NCBI GenBank assembly: GCA_030248065.1
Contig: JASAMV010000698.1
Location: 42,269 to 106,268, forward strand
Direction: 5' to 3'
Source of the DNA: Rhynchonema sp. JSB1_4
Lineage: Eukaryota; Nematoda; Chromadorea; Monhysterida; Xyalidae
Length of the DNA stretch: 64,000 nucleotides
The position numbers and the translations under genes were made by a program. This document shows positions 20,601-32,041 of the stretch, one piece after another. The first letter of the stretch is position 1. Every line of letters begins with the position of its first letter. The notes under the pieces were generated by a model. It did no database searches. It was not told the DNA's origin and worked only from the letters and a program-made list of their open reading frames with translations.

Positions 20601-23600
20601 TACAGTGAAGTGATGAAATCGCTCATTTAAACTTCAGCTTGTTCTGGGGAGTTGCTTCTCGGCTGTGGAGGATGTTACAACAGCGCGTTTTCTAGCGCCT
20701 TGTCGTGTTGCAAATTTATACGCGTTTCTCAACGCTGTCAATGGGCGCGAATTTGAATTTTGAGTGCGTGGTATAGCGCAGAACAAACCAAAGCTGGGAG
20801 TAACGATCGTAAAGCAACAATATCATGCCAATGTACGTCCGGTCATTTCCTCAGACTCGTCAACCGCGAGTCAGATTTGATGCCGCAGGACCGCCAGGCG
20901 ATGAGATAGAGATCGAACCGGCGCCCGATCCTCAAGGGAAAGAAAAGAAGAAACGTGCACGCTGGAATATTTGGGGAAAGCGCAAAGATAAGAAAGCAGC
21001 GAAAGAAGCAGAAAAGGTGGGGACTCCAGTCGGTCTGGGAAGCAGGACAGTAGCGAATTACAGCAGTTATTGAACCAAAATTAAACCAAACACAAATTAC
21101 AAAGTTATTGAGGAAACGGGCAGTGCGTGAATACGATGTCAGGCAATAGTCAAGAGAAATCAAATTTTAACTCAAGATTTTAAAGTAAATTTATAATATT
21201 GTTTCCTGCAGTCAAGCACACCGCGCTAAGCACACGTACTGTATCCTGCACGCAGTAGCATTTCGCTTGCAATACAATCCAGGAAGTTACAAATACAATT
21301 ACTGGATCACACATTCTTCATCAACCAGGCGAAGATGTAAGTTCTAATATAATTTACAGCCAACTCAATTGTGAAAGGATCGAGCGGCGAAAAAAAAACA
21401 ATCCGTTTATGGTAAATTAGCTTAAAGGTAGTGCGCAATTTCAGGATCAGTCCGCCATCATCGATGAATTCACCTTCGCAGAAGAAGGCGCCAGTTCGCC
21501 GTTTGAAGATGGAGATGAGGTAGGCAGAGGCAGGGTAGATGAATTAAAAAAAGCTTCACCGAATAAGTTGGTTCTGGGGAGTTGCTATTCCCAGTTGTGG
21601 ATGATATGGACAACAGAGTGTTGTTTAACGGACTTGTGCCTTGAGGGCAGCCTTAAACCTGGCATAGGTGGTAAACGTATATGCGGGTATTGCTCTGTCT
21701 GCATTTGTGGCGCGTGAGGTTTCACCGGGACTATTTAGTCTCGCTCTGAAACTGTACCATCAGGTTTTTGGGGCTAGCCCTGGCTGTCCGTCTAACTGAC
21801 GAGACCCAGGCAGCCGCGGTATTGGACTTTGGGTCGAAACCGCAACCCCACCACGCGTCATATGCACCCCGTGCCCTCAAAGCACACCCGCATATAGAGT
21901 GTTGTTTACTTTTGCCGTCAGGCAAATTTACGCAGAGTTTCGCACTTGCCAACACGCACACTATGTACTTGAATTTGAATTTAGAAATTGTGCTGGCGTG
22001 CTAGATCACACCGTTACATACATACATACATAGCTGCGGTAACGATCGTTAAGCAACATTACAGTACACAAGCAATGTCTGTTCATATTTCTTCAGCCCC
22101 CCGATGCAACGCGAGTCAGATTTGATGCCGCAGGACCGCCAGGTGACGAGATCGAAATCGAACCGGCGCCCAATGCTCAAGGGAAAGAAAAGAAGAAACG
22201 TGCACGCTGGAATATTTGGGGAAAGCGCAAAGATAAGAAGGCAGCGAAAGAAGCAGCAGAGGTGGGGACTCCAGTCGGTCTGGGAAGTAGGACAGTAACG
22301 AATTACAGCAGTTATTGAACCAAAATTAAACCAAACACAAATTACAAAGTTATTGAGGAAACCGGCAGTGCGTGAATACGATGTCAGGCAATAGTCAAGA
22401 GAAATCAAATTTTAACTCAAGATTTTAAAGTAAATTTATAATATTGTTTCCTGCAGTCAAGCACACCGCGCTAAGCACACGTACTGTATCCTGCACTGTA
22501 TCTAGCATTTCGCTTGCAATACAATCCCAGGAAGTTACAAATACAATTACTGGATCACACATTCTTCATCAACCAGGCGAAGATGTGAGTTCTAATATAA
22601 TTTGCAGCCAACTCAATTGTGAAAGGATCGAGCGGCGAGAAAAAAAACAATCCGTTTATGGTAAATCAGCTTAAAGGTGGTGCGCAATTTCAGGATCAGT
22701 CCGCCATCATCGATGAATTCCCCAACGCAGAAGAAGGTGCCAGTTCGTCGTTTGAAGATGACGATGAGGTAAAGGTAGGCGTAGGGTAGATGAATTTGAA
22801 AAAAACTTCACCGAATAAGTTTGTTCTGGGGAGTTGCCATTCCCAGTTGTGGACGATATGAACAACAGAGTGTTGTTCACTTTTGCCGTCAAGCAAATTT
22901 ACACAATTTCCCACCGGCCAACGCTCACGTATGTAATTGAATTTAAATTTAAAACCTGCGGCTATACCAGATCATACCGTTAGCTGCGGTAACGATCGTT
23001 AGGCAAAATTACACAGACAATGTCTCTCATAATATGATACCCATTTCATCCGGCCGCCGATAAAACGCGAGTCAGATTTGAGGCCGCAGGACCGCCAGGT
23101 GATGAGATAGAAATAATCGAACCAGCCAATCCTGAAGTGACCGAGAAGACGAAGAAACGTCCATTTTATAAAATCGGGGGATTGCTGAAAGACAGAAAAG
23201 CAAGGAAGGAAGAGGAGAAAGCAGCAAAAAAAGCAAGGAAGGAAGAAAAGAAAGAAGAAGAAAAAGCAAAGAAGGAAGAGAAGAAAGCGGCAAAAAAAGC
23301 AAAGGAGGAAGGGAAGAAAGCAGCAAAGGTGGAGTCAGTCCTTGGAGTTTTCAAGCAAGCACTTTATACATTACTTTATACATTACATATCTCCAAATAC
23401 AAACTGCAGTTATTGAATCAAATTGTCAAACACCAATCACACGCTTGATAATGCAGGGGATTGGTCAACATCAACAGGTCAACTTTGTGTGGCGGGGGGA
23501 AATACTAAGATGCACCTGCATACTGGGCATTTGCATCCTGTAAACGGCCAGGAGTTGGTCAGAGAGCATACACCCCAAAAAATAAAAGGCCAGGACACTT

Positions 23601-26600
23601 GTTAGAAAAAAATACGGTATGTTTTCAGTTGGCAGTGGCGCACGCACCAGGACCAGGCAACGGAATCGAAGTGTTAGAAGGTGATCCTGACCAGGTACGC
23701 TGGGGGAGCGCTCATAAACGTCCATGTTTTCATTGCTTGGTCACTCACACGAAATTGATTTTATTGGAAATAAAGAAAAATAAAAAGAGTTGTTTTTCGC
23801 AATTGAAATCATACATGCAATATGCACACATATTTTGCCCAAAAACAGACCGAATACACAATATATTGTATATTCAGATCGACGGCAATGCTGTAACGCT
23901 GCCACCAAGTGGATTGCTGACCAGTTTTGGAAGGGGGGCTCTAAATACGTTCGGGATGAGACAAAGGGGAGAGACGAAGAAACCTGAAGTTGGTATTCGA
24001 GTCAAAATACTGTCCACTCTTGTCATAGGCGACACGAACGGGATTGGTCATTTTTTGTCACACAGAATATCCACCATATATAATCACTCTAATAAGGTGG
24101 TACAGTTCTGGGTGCAATTCTTGGCTGAAAGTTGAAGTCGCGTGCACGCGACTTCCTAGTGCTTAAACATAGGCAGCGCACGCCAGCGCAATACTCTGCG
24201 TGCACGTGCGTGCACGCGAAGTTACTTCGATTTTTCGCTATACTTTGCACTGTTTCGCACGGAAGACCTTTCGCACGCGCGTGCACTCGACTTCAACTTC
24301 CAGCCTAGAATTGCACCCGGTACTGTAATTACGAGTTTAACGGGTGATGAGGGGCTAAAATAGTGCTGAAAAATATCCACTGTGTACCGGAGTTTTCAAC
24401 TTAAAAGTCCCAGGGGGTCTATGCGGAAGTTGGTCAAAAATATACCCCACGACCAAAAAGAAAAAAATCTAATTAAACCCCGGAAAACGTTTTCACTTTA
24501 CAGTCCTTGGGGCTTTGAGTGCGGAAAACTGGGTGATTTCTGCATTGTTAATGGGGGCACTTTACGGCAGCATTTTGACACTCCTGATGTCACGTTTGAA
24601 CCTGTATTAGGATCTTCATCTAAACATGGTAAAACAAACGAAAAACAGCAGAAAAGTTCATATTTTGGTCCTTGACACACTAATTTGAACGACATAATTT
24701 TGGCGATTTTATTGTCGTATGAAAAATCGATTGTCCAGAAAAAAATCAATGTAGAGCCCCAGGGCTCAATTCGGAGAGGCTTTAAGTGGAAAACTCAGGT
24801 AAATTAGTCCACAATGAAGAGTGTCACTATAATAAGATAAGGGGGCCGTCTGAAGTCAACAATGCACCGTGTTTGGGCCGCGTTTTTTTCAATCGAGCCA
24901 GCAATTGCAGTATATCGCAAGAAAAACAGCGGAGCTAAAGGCGAAAGAGGACGAAAAAGAACAGGCCAGGCAACAGAAAGAAGAGAAAAAGAAACAGAAA
25001 AAGAAAGAAAAAGAAGACAAGAAAATTGCAAAAAAGAAGAAAAAGGAAGAGAAACAGCAGGTTTGTTCAGGGCAGTGCTTCACGGCTATGGACGATATGT
25101 AACAGCAGTAAATTTTGATCTGCACAGCGAAATGACAAAACGTAACGAAAGAAACCCAGATCATAAAACGTATGCTGTAATGGCTAAAAATGGAGTTATG
25201 CGACAAAACGTTTTAAAATCCTAAAAAGTATCCGATTTAGACGGATTGTCAGAAAAGCACGGTAGCTTATCCGAAAGCGCGTTTTATCGGCTTTCTAAAG
25301 CTTGCTCAGATAATGCCAAGCTCCTGTTAAACCACCAGTAATGAATGCTTTTGGATGGGCGCCCGGTGTACGACAAAAATCGACTTTTCTGGGACATTTA
25401 ACCCGGATTTTTCAAGGGAGAATAGGATTTTCGGAATTTCGGGCTGCATACTGTTACACCAGCCCAAGATACAAACTGCGGTTGTTGAATCAAATTGTCA
25501 AACACCAATCACACGCTTGATAATGCAGGGGATTGGTCAACATCAACAGGTCAACTTTGTGTGGCGGTGGGAAATACTAAGATGCACCTGCATACTGGGC
25601 ATTTGCATCCTGTAAACGGCCAGGAGTTGGTCAGAGAGCATACACCCCAAAAAATAAAAGGCCAGGACATTTGTTAGAAAAAAATACGGTATGTTTTCAG
25701 TTGGCAGTGGCGCACGCACCAGGACCGGGCAACGGAATCGAAGTGTTAGAAGGTGATCCTGACCAGGTACACTGGGGGAGGGCTCATAAACGTCCATGTT
25801 TTCATTGCTTGGTCACTCACACGAAATTGATTTTATTGGAAATAAAGAAAAATAAAAAGAGTTGTTTTTCGCAATTGAAATTATACATGCAATATGCACA
25901 CATATTTTGCCCAAAAACAGACCGAATACACAATATATTGTATATTCAGATCGACGGCAATGCTGTAACGCTGCCACCAAGTGGATTGCTGACCAGTTTT
26001 GGAAGGGGGGCTCTAAATACGTTCGGGATGAGACAAAGGGGAGAGACGAAGAAACCTGAAGTTGGTATTCGAGTCAAAATACTGTCCACTCTTGTCATAG
26101 GCGACACGAACGGGATTGGTCATTTTTTGTCACACAGAATATCCACCATATATAATCACTCTAATAAGGTGGTACAGTTCTGGGTGCAATTCTTGGCTGA
26201 AAGTTGAAGTCGCGTGCACGCGACTTCCTAGTGCTTAAAGGGTGTGTCTAACGTCTCTTAACCCCATGTTTTATGAGGTGCAATCGAAAGATGACCTCGA
26301 CAGGCCGGCGTGTGCAAAAAACCGCGTCTTGTAACTCGCTAAATCGCGAAATCTTGAGGGTTACTTTTCGAATTAAATCAATTTCCGGACACAAAACCCC
26401 AGGCGCTTTTGAGTGGGCGCTACTCACGTTTGGCATTATTCTGCTGAAACATTGCATGTTTAAGCGCGGCTCAGCCGCCTATACAATGCACGTAGACGCT
26501 CAACACACACCGCTCTGGCTGCTGGCTTGACTATGGACACAATGAATGTTTCATTTAACACATAGAAGCTGGTTTGTGTGTGTTTCGCTTCGCAGCTTTT

Positions 26601-29600
26601 TTCTGTCAACTCAGTCTGAATTTTGTGTCCGGAAATTGATTTAATTCGAAAAGTAACCCTCAAGATTTCGCGATTTGGCTAGTTAGAAGACGCGGTTTTT
26701 TGCACACGGCGGCCTTTCGAGGTCATCTTTCAATTCCACCCAACAAAACATGGGGTAAGGAGACGTTAGACACACCCTTTAAACATAGGCAGCGCACGCC
26801 AGCGCAATACTCTGCGTGCACGTGCGTGCACGCGTTACTTCGATCTTTCGCTATACTTTGCACTGTTTCGCACGCGCGTGCACGCGACTTCAACTTCCAG
26901 CCTAGAAATGCACCCGGTACTGTAATTACGAGTTTAACGGGTGATCAGGGGCTAAAATAGTGCTGACACTCCTGATGTCACGTTTGGACCTGTATTAGGA
27001 TCTTCATCTAAACATGGTAAAACAAACGAAAAACAGCAGAAAAGTTCATATTTTGGTCCTTGACACACTAATTTGAACGACATAATTTTGGCGATTTTAT
27101 TGTCGTATGAACAATCGATTGTCCAGAAAAAAATCAATGTAGAGCCCCAGGGCTCAATTCGGAGAGGCTTTAAGTGGAAAACTCAGGTAAATTAGTCCAC
27201 AATGAAGAGTGTCACTATAATAAGATAAGGGGGCCGTCTGAAGTCAACAATGCACCGTGTTTGGGCCGCGTTTTTTTCAATCGAGCCAGTAATTGCAGTA
27301 TATCGCAAGAAAAACAGCGGAGTTAAAGGCGAAAGAGGACGAAAAAGAACAGGCCAGGCAACAGAAAGAAGAGAAAAAGAAACAGAAAAAGGAAGAAAAA
27401 GAAGACAAGAAGATTGCAAAAAAGAAAAAAAAGGAAGAGAAAAAGCAGGTTTGTTCAGGGCAGTGCTAAACCACCAGTAATGAATGCTTTTTAGATAGGC
27501 GCCCGGTGTACGACAAAAATCGACTTTTCTGGGACATTTAATTCGGATTTTTCAAGGGAAAATAGGATTTTCGGAATTTCGGGCTGCATACTGTTACACC
27601 AGCCCAAGATACACATTTTACCATTAAAATCTCAAAAAGTCATTTTCGAGCGCTCCCTACCCCAAAGCAAATCGAAGATTGTTTTCAAAACACATGTATA
27701 CATATGTTGCCCAGAACGGACCGAATATGTATGTCGAATACGATTTAGCTTTGTGAGTACGCATTGCGTTAGATCTGTGGATGCAGTTTCGGCCCATAAT
27801 ACCAGACTGATTTGTCATTGACAAGGCCCAAAAGGACGAAAAAGAACTGGCCAGGCAACAGAAAAAAGAGAAAAAGAGACAGAAAAAGCAAGAAAAAGAA
27901 GACCAGAAGATTGCAAAAAAGAAGAAAAAAGAAGACAAAAAGCAGGTTTGTTCTGGGCAGTGCTTCACGGCTATGGACGATATGTAACAGCAGTAAATTT
28001 TGATCTGCACAGCGAAATGACAAAACGTAACGAAAGAAACCCAGATCATAAAACGTGTGTTGTAGTGGCTAAAAAATGGAGTTATGCGACAAAACGTTTT
28101 AAAATCCTAAAAAGTAGCCGATTTTAACAGAATGTTAGAAAAGCACGGTAGCCTATCCGAAAGCGCGTTTTATCGGCTTTCCAAAGCTTGCTCAGATAAT
28201 GTCAAACTCCTGTTAAACCACCAGTAATGAATGCTTTTTGGATGGGCGCCCGGTGTACGACAAAAATCGACTTTTCTGGGACATTTAACCCGGAATTTTC
28301 AAGGGAAAGTAAGATTTTCGGAATTTCGGGCTGCATACTGTTACACCAGCCCAAGATACACATTTTACCATTAAAATCTCAAAAAGTCATTATCGAGGGC
28401 TCCCTGCCCCAAAGCAAATCAAAGATTGTTTTCAAAACACATGTATACATATTTTGCCCAGAACGGACCGAATATGTATGTCGAATACGATTTAGCTTTG
28501 TGAGTACGCATTGCGTTAGATCTGTGGATGCAGTTTCGGCCCATAATACCAGACTGATTTGTCATTGACAAGGCCCAAAAGGACGAAAAAGAACAGGCCA
28601 GGCAACAGAAAAAAGAGAAAAAGAGACAGAAAAAGCAAGAAAAGGAAGACGAGAAGATAGCAAAAAAGAAGAAAAAGGAAGAGAAAAAGCAGGTTTGTTC
28701 TGGGCAGTGCTTCACGGCCATGGACGATATGATAACAGCAATAAATTTTGATCTGCACCGCCAAATGACAAAACGGAATGAAAGAAACCTACATCATAAA
28801 ACTTGTAAAGGCAAACTACACCAACACGAGCCCGATTTGACTTTGAATTCTTCAATGTGTACCAAATCAGCAGCCACCTCAGAATGTTTCACTATATTCT
28901 GCCAGCTGCGAAACTGAGCTCATGTTGGTGTGGTTCGCCCATACTATAGTGGCTAAATAATGGAGTAATTCGGCATACCGTTAATTTCATGGATGTATAT
29001 AATTACGTTTTCAGATGAAACGCCGCGCGTGCCAATGGGACCCTAAGCTGGTAAGGGCGGACTTAGGTAAAATCCGGAAACCGGAATCCGGAAATATTTC
29101 CGGAAAACGCATTATTTTTGCATGTAAATTTCTGCGTTTTCCGGAAATATTTCCGGAGTCCGAAAATGTTTTGTATTTTTGTATGCAAATTATTTCCGGT
29201 TTCCGGATTCCGGATTTAACCTTAGTTCGCCCTAAACTCGGGTGTGCATCATCAAGTGTTTTTCACTGGAGACCTCTGATACATGGAAAGCTCGTATAAT
29301 CTGTAACGACTTCGAAGAACAACACCTTGCGCTGGGAGTTTACAATTATATTTCCTCCAACAGAAGTTCCCTTCCTTAATGGAAGCCCCGCTCTATTAAT
29401 TGTAGAAGCCCCATCTCAGAGCATGGCTGAAAAAGTGGAAGAAAAAACTTCGGTTCCAATTACATGGAAGCCTAATCACAGTTGTTATACTTGTCCTTTC
29501 CAGAACGCGTTTACATTGATATGCGTTTATATGTAATGAGCCTGTTATGGAACTTTTTTCAGTTGCAACACTCCTTCCTTGCAGTATCTTTAAGATTTTA

Positions 29601-32041
29601 GCGTGCTTTCGAATACAAATTACCAGGTTCCGTTTTTCGTCAAACATTCTGAAACAAAAAATGGAACAGAAAGGTACCATTCTAACAGGCACCCCCCGCT
29701 CTGGGCAAGGCTGAAAAACCAGAAAGACACCAGCCTGGGCTTCTGTTCGAGGAAGTAAGTACTTTCACAGAACCGGATGGCCGAACACTTTTCATGTTGC
29801 AGCTTGCTAAGCTCAGACCTCAAGACCTTGACATCGTTCTGAAGCCAAGCTCAAGACCGAAAAAGCTCGGAAAGTGGATTGGAAACACGTTCAGGGGCAG
29901 ACAAAGGGGAGAGACGAAGACGCCTGAAGTTAGTGACGCAAACAACACATTTGCACCTGGCCAAAATCACTTGCTAATAGGATCTGTGACCCCTCTTGTA
30001 TCTCGTGAGCGGATTTTGGATTAAGAAGTGCAGTGATACCGCTGCTAATTTCGACTGGCGCAGACGTTGCTCCGGTCAGGGTTAAAAATTCTTTTATTAT
30101 CCAACTTTTTTTAAACCTTGAATTTTTAGATTTTTTAATCTAAAAGTTCGCTTGTGAGCTTGAAAAATTATTGAAATCGAATTGATAAGTGATGCTGGCG
30201 AGAATATGGGAATAGTTTAGCGATTTGTGTGTTTGTCAACAGGCAATCGTGAATGGTGATATTTTTGCGATATCAGCCCGAACGAGACACATCGTTTGTG
30301 GGGATGATCTGTCATATATGGATGCAATGTTATTGTTATGGGAAACGTAATGCTGTGTCAAATAACAGGTGCATTTTTTTAGCAAAATAACTTGAAAACA
30401 GCTGCGTAGCCTAGTAGCGTCCACTGTTTTCGCACGATAATAATACTTCAAACCGATTTGATTTGCTCAAAGAATGCATTGGGTGTGCATAACGCTTTGC
30501 GTGGTGCGATCTATGCACAATTGGAGCCCACAAAGCCCAAACCCACTGTGTGCTGCTCAAAGAACCTGCGAATGTGCAAATTATCACTGCAAATGATGTT
30601 GTTCAGAACTATTCCGCGAACCAGGGTTGGGCAAAAAAAAGGTTTTTGAAAAAAATTTTTTTGTAAAAAAAAATTTTTTTTTAAATTTTTCGGGGGAACA
30701 AAATGTTCTAAAACGTCCAAAAATGGCCTTTTTGGGGGTTATTTTTTGCCATTTTTCTCAAGGGTCGAAAAATTTTCTACACAAAATCACCTTTGGGGCA
30801 TGTATTTGGTACCTAACATACCCCAAATGATGTTATTATACCTTCCCGTGATACATGGGACACAGTATGCATGTACCTACATGGTACTTCGATGTCATGA
30901 CCCATTAGGTCGGTCAAATACGACCGATTCAGCGACCCGACAAGTATTTCTCCAGCTTATATTCTCAATTCTGTGTGGTTTATAATTGAATCTTGCTTAT
31001 TCGGCCACAAAATGTTGTGTCCGATACCACAGAGCAGCAATCATCGGTCCATATCAAGCACAGACTGTTGGATCGCACCGAAATGACGTAAACACTCTTC
31101 ATAAGTGATGCAAACCAAGTCAAAAAAGTGACTTGTCAATTAAAGTTGCATTTTTTCGCGATTTTGCGCGTTTTTAGGCAAATTTGGTAAAATTTCCCCG
31201 AATCTCAGACTTTTTAAAAAAAAAATTTTTTTTAAAAAAACTTGGTTAAAAAAAATTTTTTTTCCAACCCTGCCGCGAACTGTCTAATGGTGTAATGGAC
31301 ACTGTACCAAACCAAGATACAAGAGCCGAATGCGATTTTTTTGATAACAACGAGAAGAAACATGCACAAAAATGTGTTTTTGACCAAAAATGGGAGCAAA
31401 TAACAAAAAAGTGGTGAAATAATAAAGAAAAGTGGACCTGTTTTTCTAATTTTTAGAAACCGAAAAAAAGTGACGAGCTCTTTAAAATTTTTGTTGCAAG
31501 TTTTTTGCTTTTTTAACCCAACTCTGGTTGCCATAACTGAAGTGAACAACTCTCATGCTGGTCGAAATTCGTGGTTCCAGTAAAGGTCTAACTATACTTC
31601 GTTCTCTCAGAGAACAAAGAACAAATTCTCGCGCGCTGATTGGCTGTTGAACATATACGTGGACCGAATCAGCGCGCCAGAATTTGTTCTTTGTTCTCTG
31701 AGAGAACGAAGTATAGTTAGGCCTTAAGTAGCCTGCCGAAATCACACGAGGCAGGTTCGGTTACCTGGCTTGATATCGGCCGATATGTTTGCACTAAACT
31801 TTTTTTCTGATCCAGCCAACAATTACAGGGCATGCAAGTAAAACTACTGAAAGGAAGAGCGAAGAAGAATATAAAACAGACAAAAGAGGACAAGGAAAAA
31901 GAAAGGGCACGGGAGAACGAGAAAGCAATGTGCAAAAAAATCTGCATGTATGGCTGTTGCTGTTGTATTACGTTCGGTGTGCCTGGTATTGTAGGTCTGT
32001 GCTTCGCTTTGCCATTTATTATACTGCCAGCTCTTGGCTAA
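17498..32041 (+). CDS. Unrecognised signal-peptide protein with tandemly duplicated Lys/Glu-rich exons and hydrophobic C-terminus
   Basis: Proposed exons, nearly all phase 0: 17498-17629, 20530-20595, 20855-21016, 21283-21336, 21445-21519, 22097-22261, 22531-22584, 22694-22768, ~23053-23328, 23629-23694, 23878-23988, 24911-25060, 25701-25766, 25950-26060, 27299-27448, 27826-27945, 28573-28692, 29015-29050, 29689-29754, 29803-29928, 31829-32041. If all are used, about 800 residues result. The N-terminus MYRPSLPILLLLFVPSVFA is a signal peptide, followed by acidic then KRSRK sequence. The middle repeats acidic modules (DQSAIIDEF..EEGASS), a VRFDAAGPPGDEIEIEPAP / RARWNIWGKRKDKKAAKEA module and KEKE-like charged stretches. 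The last exon has CKKICMYGCCCCITFGVPG, then a 20-residue hydrophobic segment, then PALG and stop. I recognise no family. Which exons are spliced together is inferred from acceptors, donors and phase only. Some duplicated exons may be alternatives or dead. Confidence 0.5.
18831..19029. repeat. Foldback element with TTTCGAAACGGTGTAAAGGTC arms
   Basis: The left arm ATTTTCGAAACGGTGTAAAG with GTCAGTTGGGTGTAAAGGT pairs with the right arm ACCTTTACGCCCAACTGAC, then CTTTACACCGTTTCGAAAAT. It lies in the first intron of the KEKE gene and is non-coding. Confidence 0.75.
19231..19907. repeat. Large inverted-repeat element (~680 bp)
   Basis: The left arm AAAGGGGGCCTTTCGCATTT with CAAACCCCCTTCAAACTTTGC pairs with the right arm GCAAAGTTTGAAGGCGGTTTG then AATGCGAAAGGCCCCTTT. 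Further paired segments lie inside (GAATTTCGCTTTTC and GAAAAGCGAAATC). It lies in the first intron of the KEKE gene. Confidence 0.7.
20013..20380. repeat. Foldback element near the second exon of the KEKE gene
   Basis: Arms include CCAGCTGCATTTTTATTG versus CAATAAAAATGCAGCTGG, CAGGGGAACCT versus AGGTTCCCCTG, and CATTCAGAAAAACAGT versus ACTATTTTTCTGAATG. It is a non-coding intronic hairpin. Confidence 0.7.
20855..23328 (+). repeat. Tandem three-exon module repeated about three times
   Basis: The exon set EVTNTITGSHILHQPGED (18 codons), DQSAIIDEF..FEDGDE (25 codons) and a VRFDAAGPPGDEIEIEPAP..AKEAAE exon (54-55 codons) recurs. Copies are 20855-21016; 21283-21336, 21445-21519 and 22097-22261; 22531-22584, 22694-22768 and 23053-23328. 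Intron sequence is also near-identical (for example 21017-21270 versus 22262-22510), so whole genomic blocks were duplicated recently. The third copy of the long exon has a different, longer tail of EEEKAAKKARKEEKKEEE type. Its acceptor has lost the AG seen in the other copies. Confidence 0.75.
24385..24801. mobile_element. MITE, TACCGGAGTTTT family, copy 2
   Basis: The ends TACCGGAGTTTTCAACTTAA and TTAAGTGGAAAACTCAGGTA match the element at 2174-2641. It lies between exons of the KEKE gene. A copy missing its left portion is at about 26966-27188 in the duplicated unit. Confidence 0.7.
26239..26778. mobile_element. TTAA-flanked element (piggyBac-like MITE) with ~165-bp inverted repeats
   Basis: The element begins AGGGTGTGTCTAACGTCTC and ends GAGACGTTAGACACACCCT-like sequence. 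TTAA occurs on both sides (26235-26238 and 26779-26782). The terminal arms remain complementary far inwards (CGCGAAATCTTGAGGGTTAC and its inverse). The duplicated segment at 24157-24170 shows the uninterrupted site GTGCTTAAACATAGG with a single TTAA. It contains no transposase frame. Confidence 0.9.
28807..28940. mobile_element. Short MITE, AAGGCAAACTAC family, copy 3 (shortened)
   Basis: The left end AAGGCAAACTACACCAACAC and right end GAGCTCATGTTGGTGTGGTT match copy 1, but the middle is shortened by about 50 bp. It lies within the KEKE gene, upstream of its 29015 exon. Confidence 0.65.
29052..29235. repeat. Foldback element with CCGGAAATATTTCCGG palindromes
   Basis: The left arm TAAGGGCGGACTTAGGTAAA with ATCCGGAAACCGGAATCCGG pairs with the right arm CCGGTTTCCGGATTCCGGAT then TTAACCTTAGTTCGCCCTAA. 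The exon proposed at 29015-29050 takes its GT donor at the very edge of this element, which lowers confidence in that exon. Confidence 0.75.
30622..31272. mobile_element. hAT element CAGGGTTGG..CCAACCCTG with exact CCGCGAAC duplication
   Basis: The ends are CAGGGTTGGGCAAAAA and TTTCCAACCCTG. The 8-bp target duplication CCGCGAAC is exact (30614-30621 and 31273-31280). Both ends carry A/T homopolymer blocks. The interior has no transposase. It lies in the last intron of the KEKE gene. Confidence 0.92.
31582..31726. repeat. Near-perfect 145-bp hairpin element, copy 1
   Basis: The arm AACTATACTTCGTTCTCTCA with GAGAACAAAGAACAAATTCT pairs with its inverse AGAATTTGTTCTTTGTTCTC then TGAGAGAACGAAGTATAGTT. 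A short loop is centred near 31652. A second copy is at 56082-56223 in an RBFOX intron. A transcript would fold into an uninterrupted dsRNA of about 65 bp. Confidence 0.88.

Larger units (their letters stand above)
23400..27470 (+). repeat. Two-fold segmental tandem duplication with ~2.07-kb period
   Basis: 23400-24160 and 25470-26232 are nearly identical, at a spacing of 2072 bp (exon 23629 and exon 25701). 24580-25065 and 26965-27453 continue the match. Each unit carries exons LAVAHAPGPGNGIEVLEGD.., IDGNAVTLPPSGLL.. and a KEKE exon. The second unit differs by a 540-bp TTAA-flanked insertion and by loss of the left part of the TACCGGAG MITE. A third period of about 745 bp duplicates the next KEKE exon (27470-28215 and 28215-28960). 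Confidence 0.85.

Noticed and set aside
23599..24135. 178-codon frames at 23599 and 25671 as two small genes
   Set aside because: They are the same duplicated segment. The real signal within them is two short exons bounded by TTTTCAG/GTACGC and ATTCAG/GTTGGT, and the remainder is intron.
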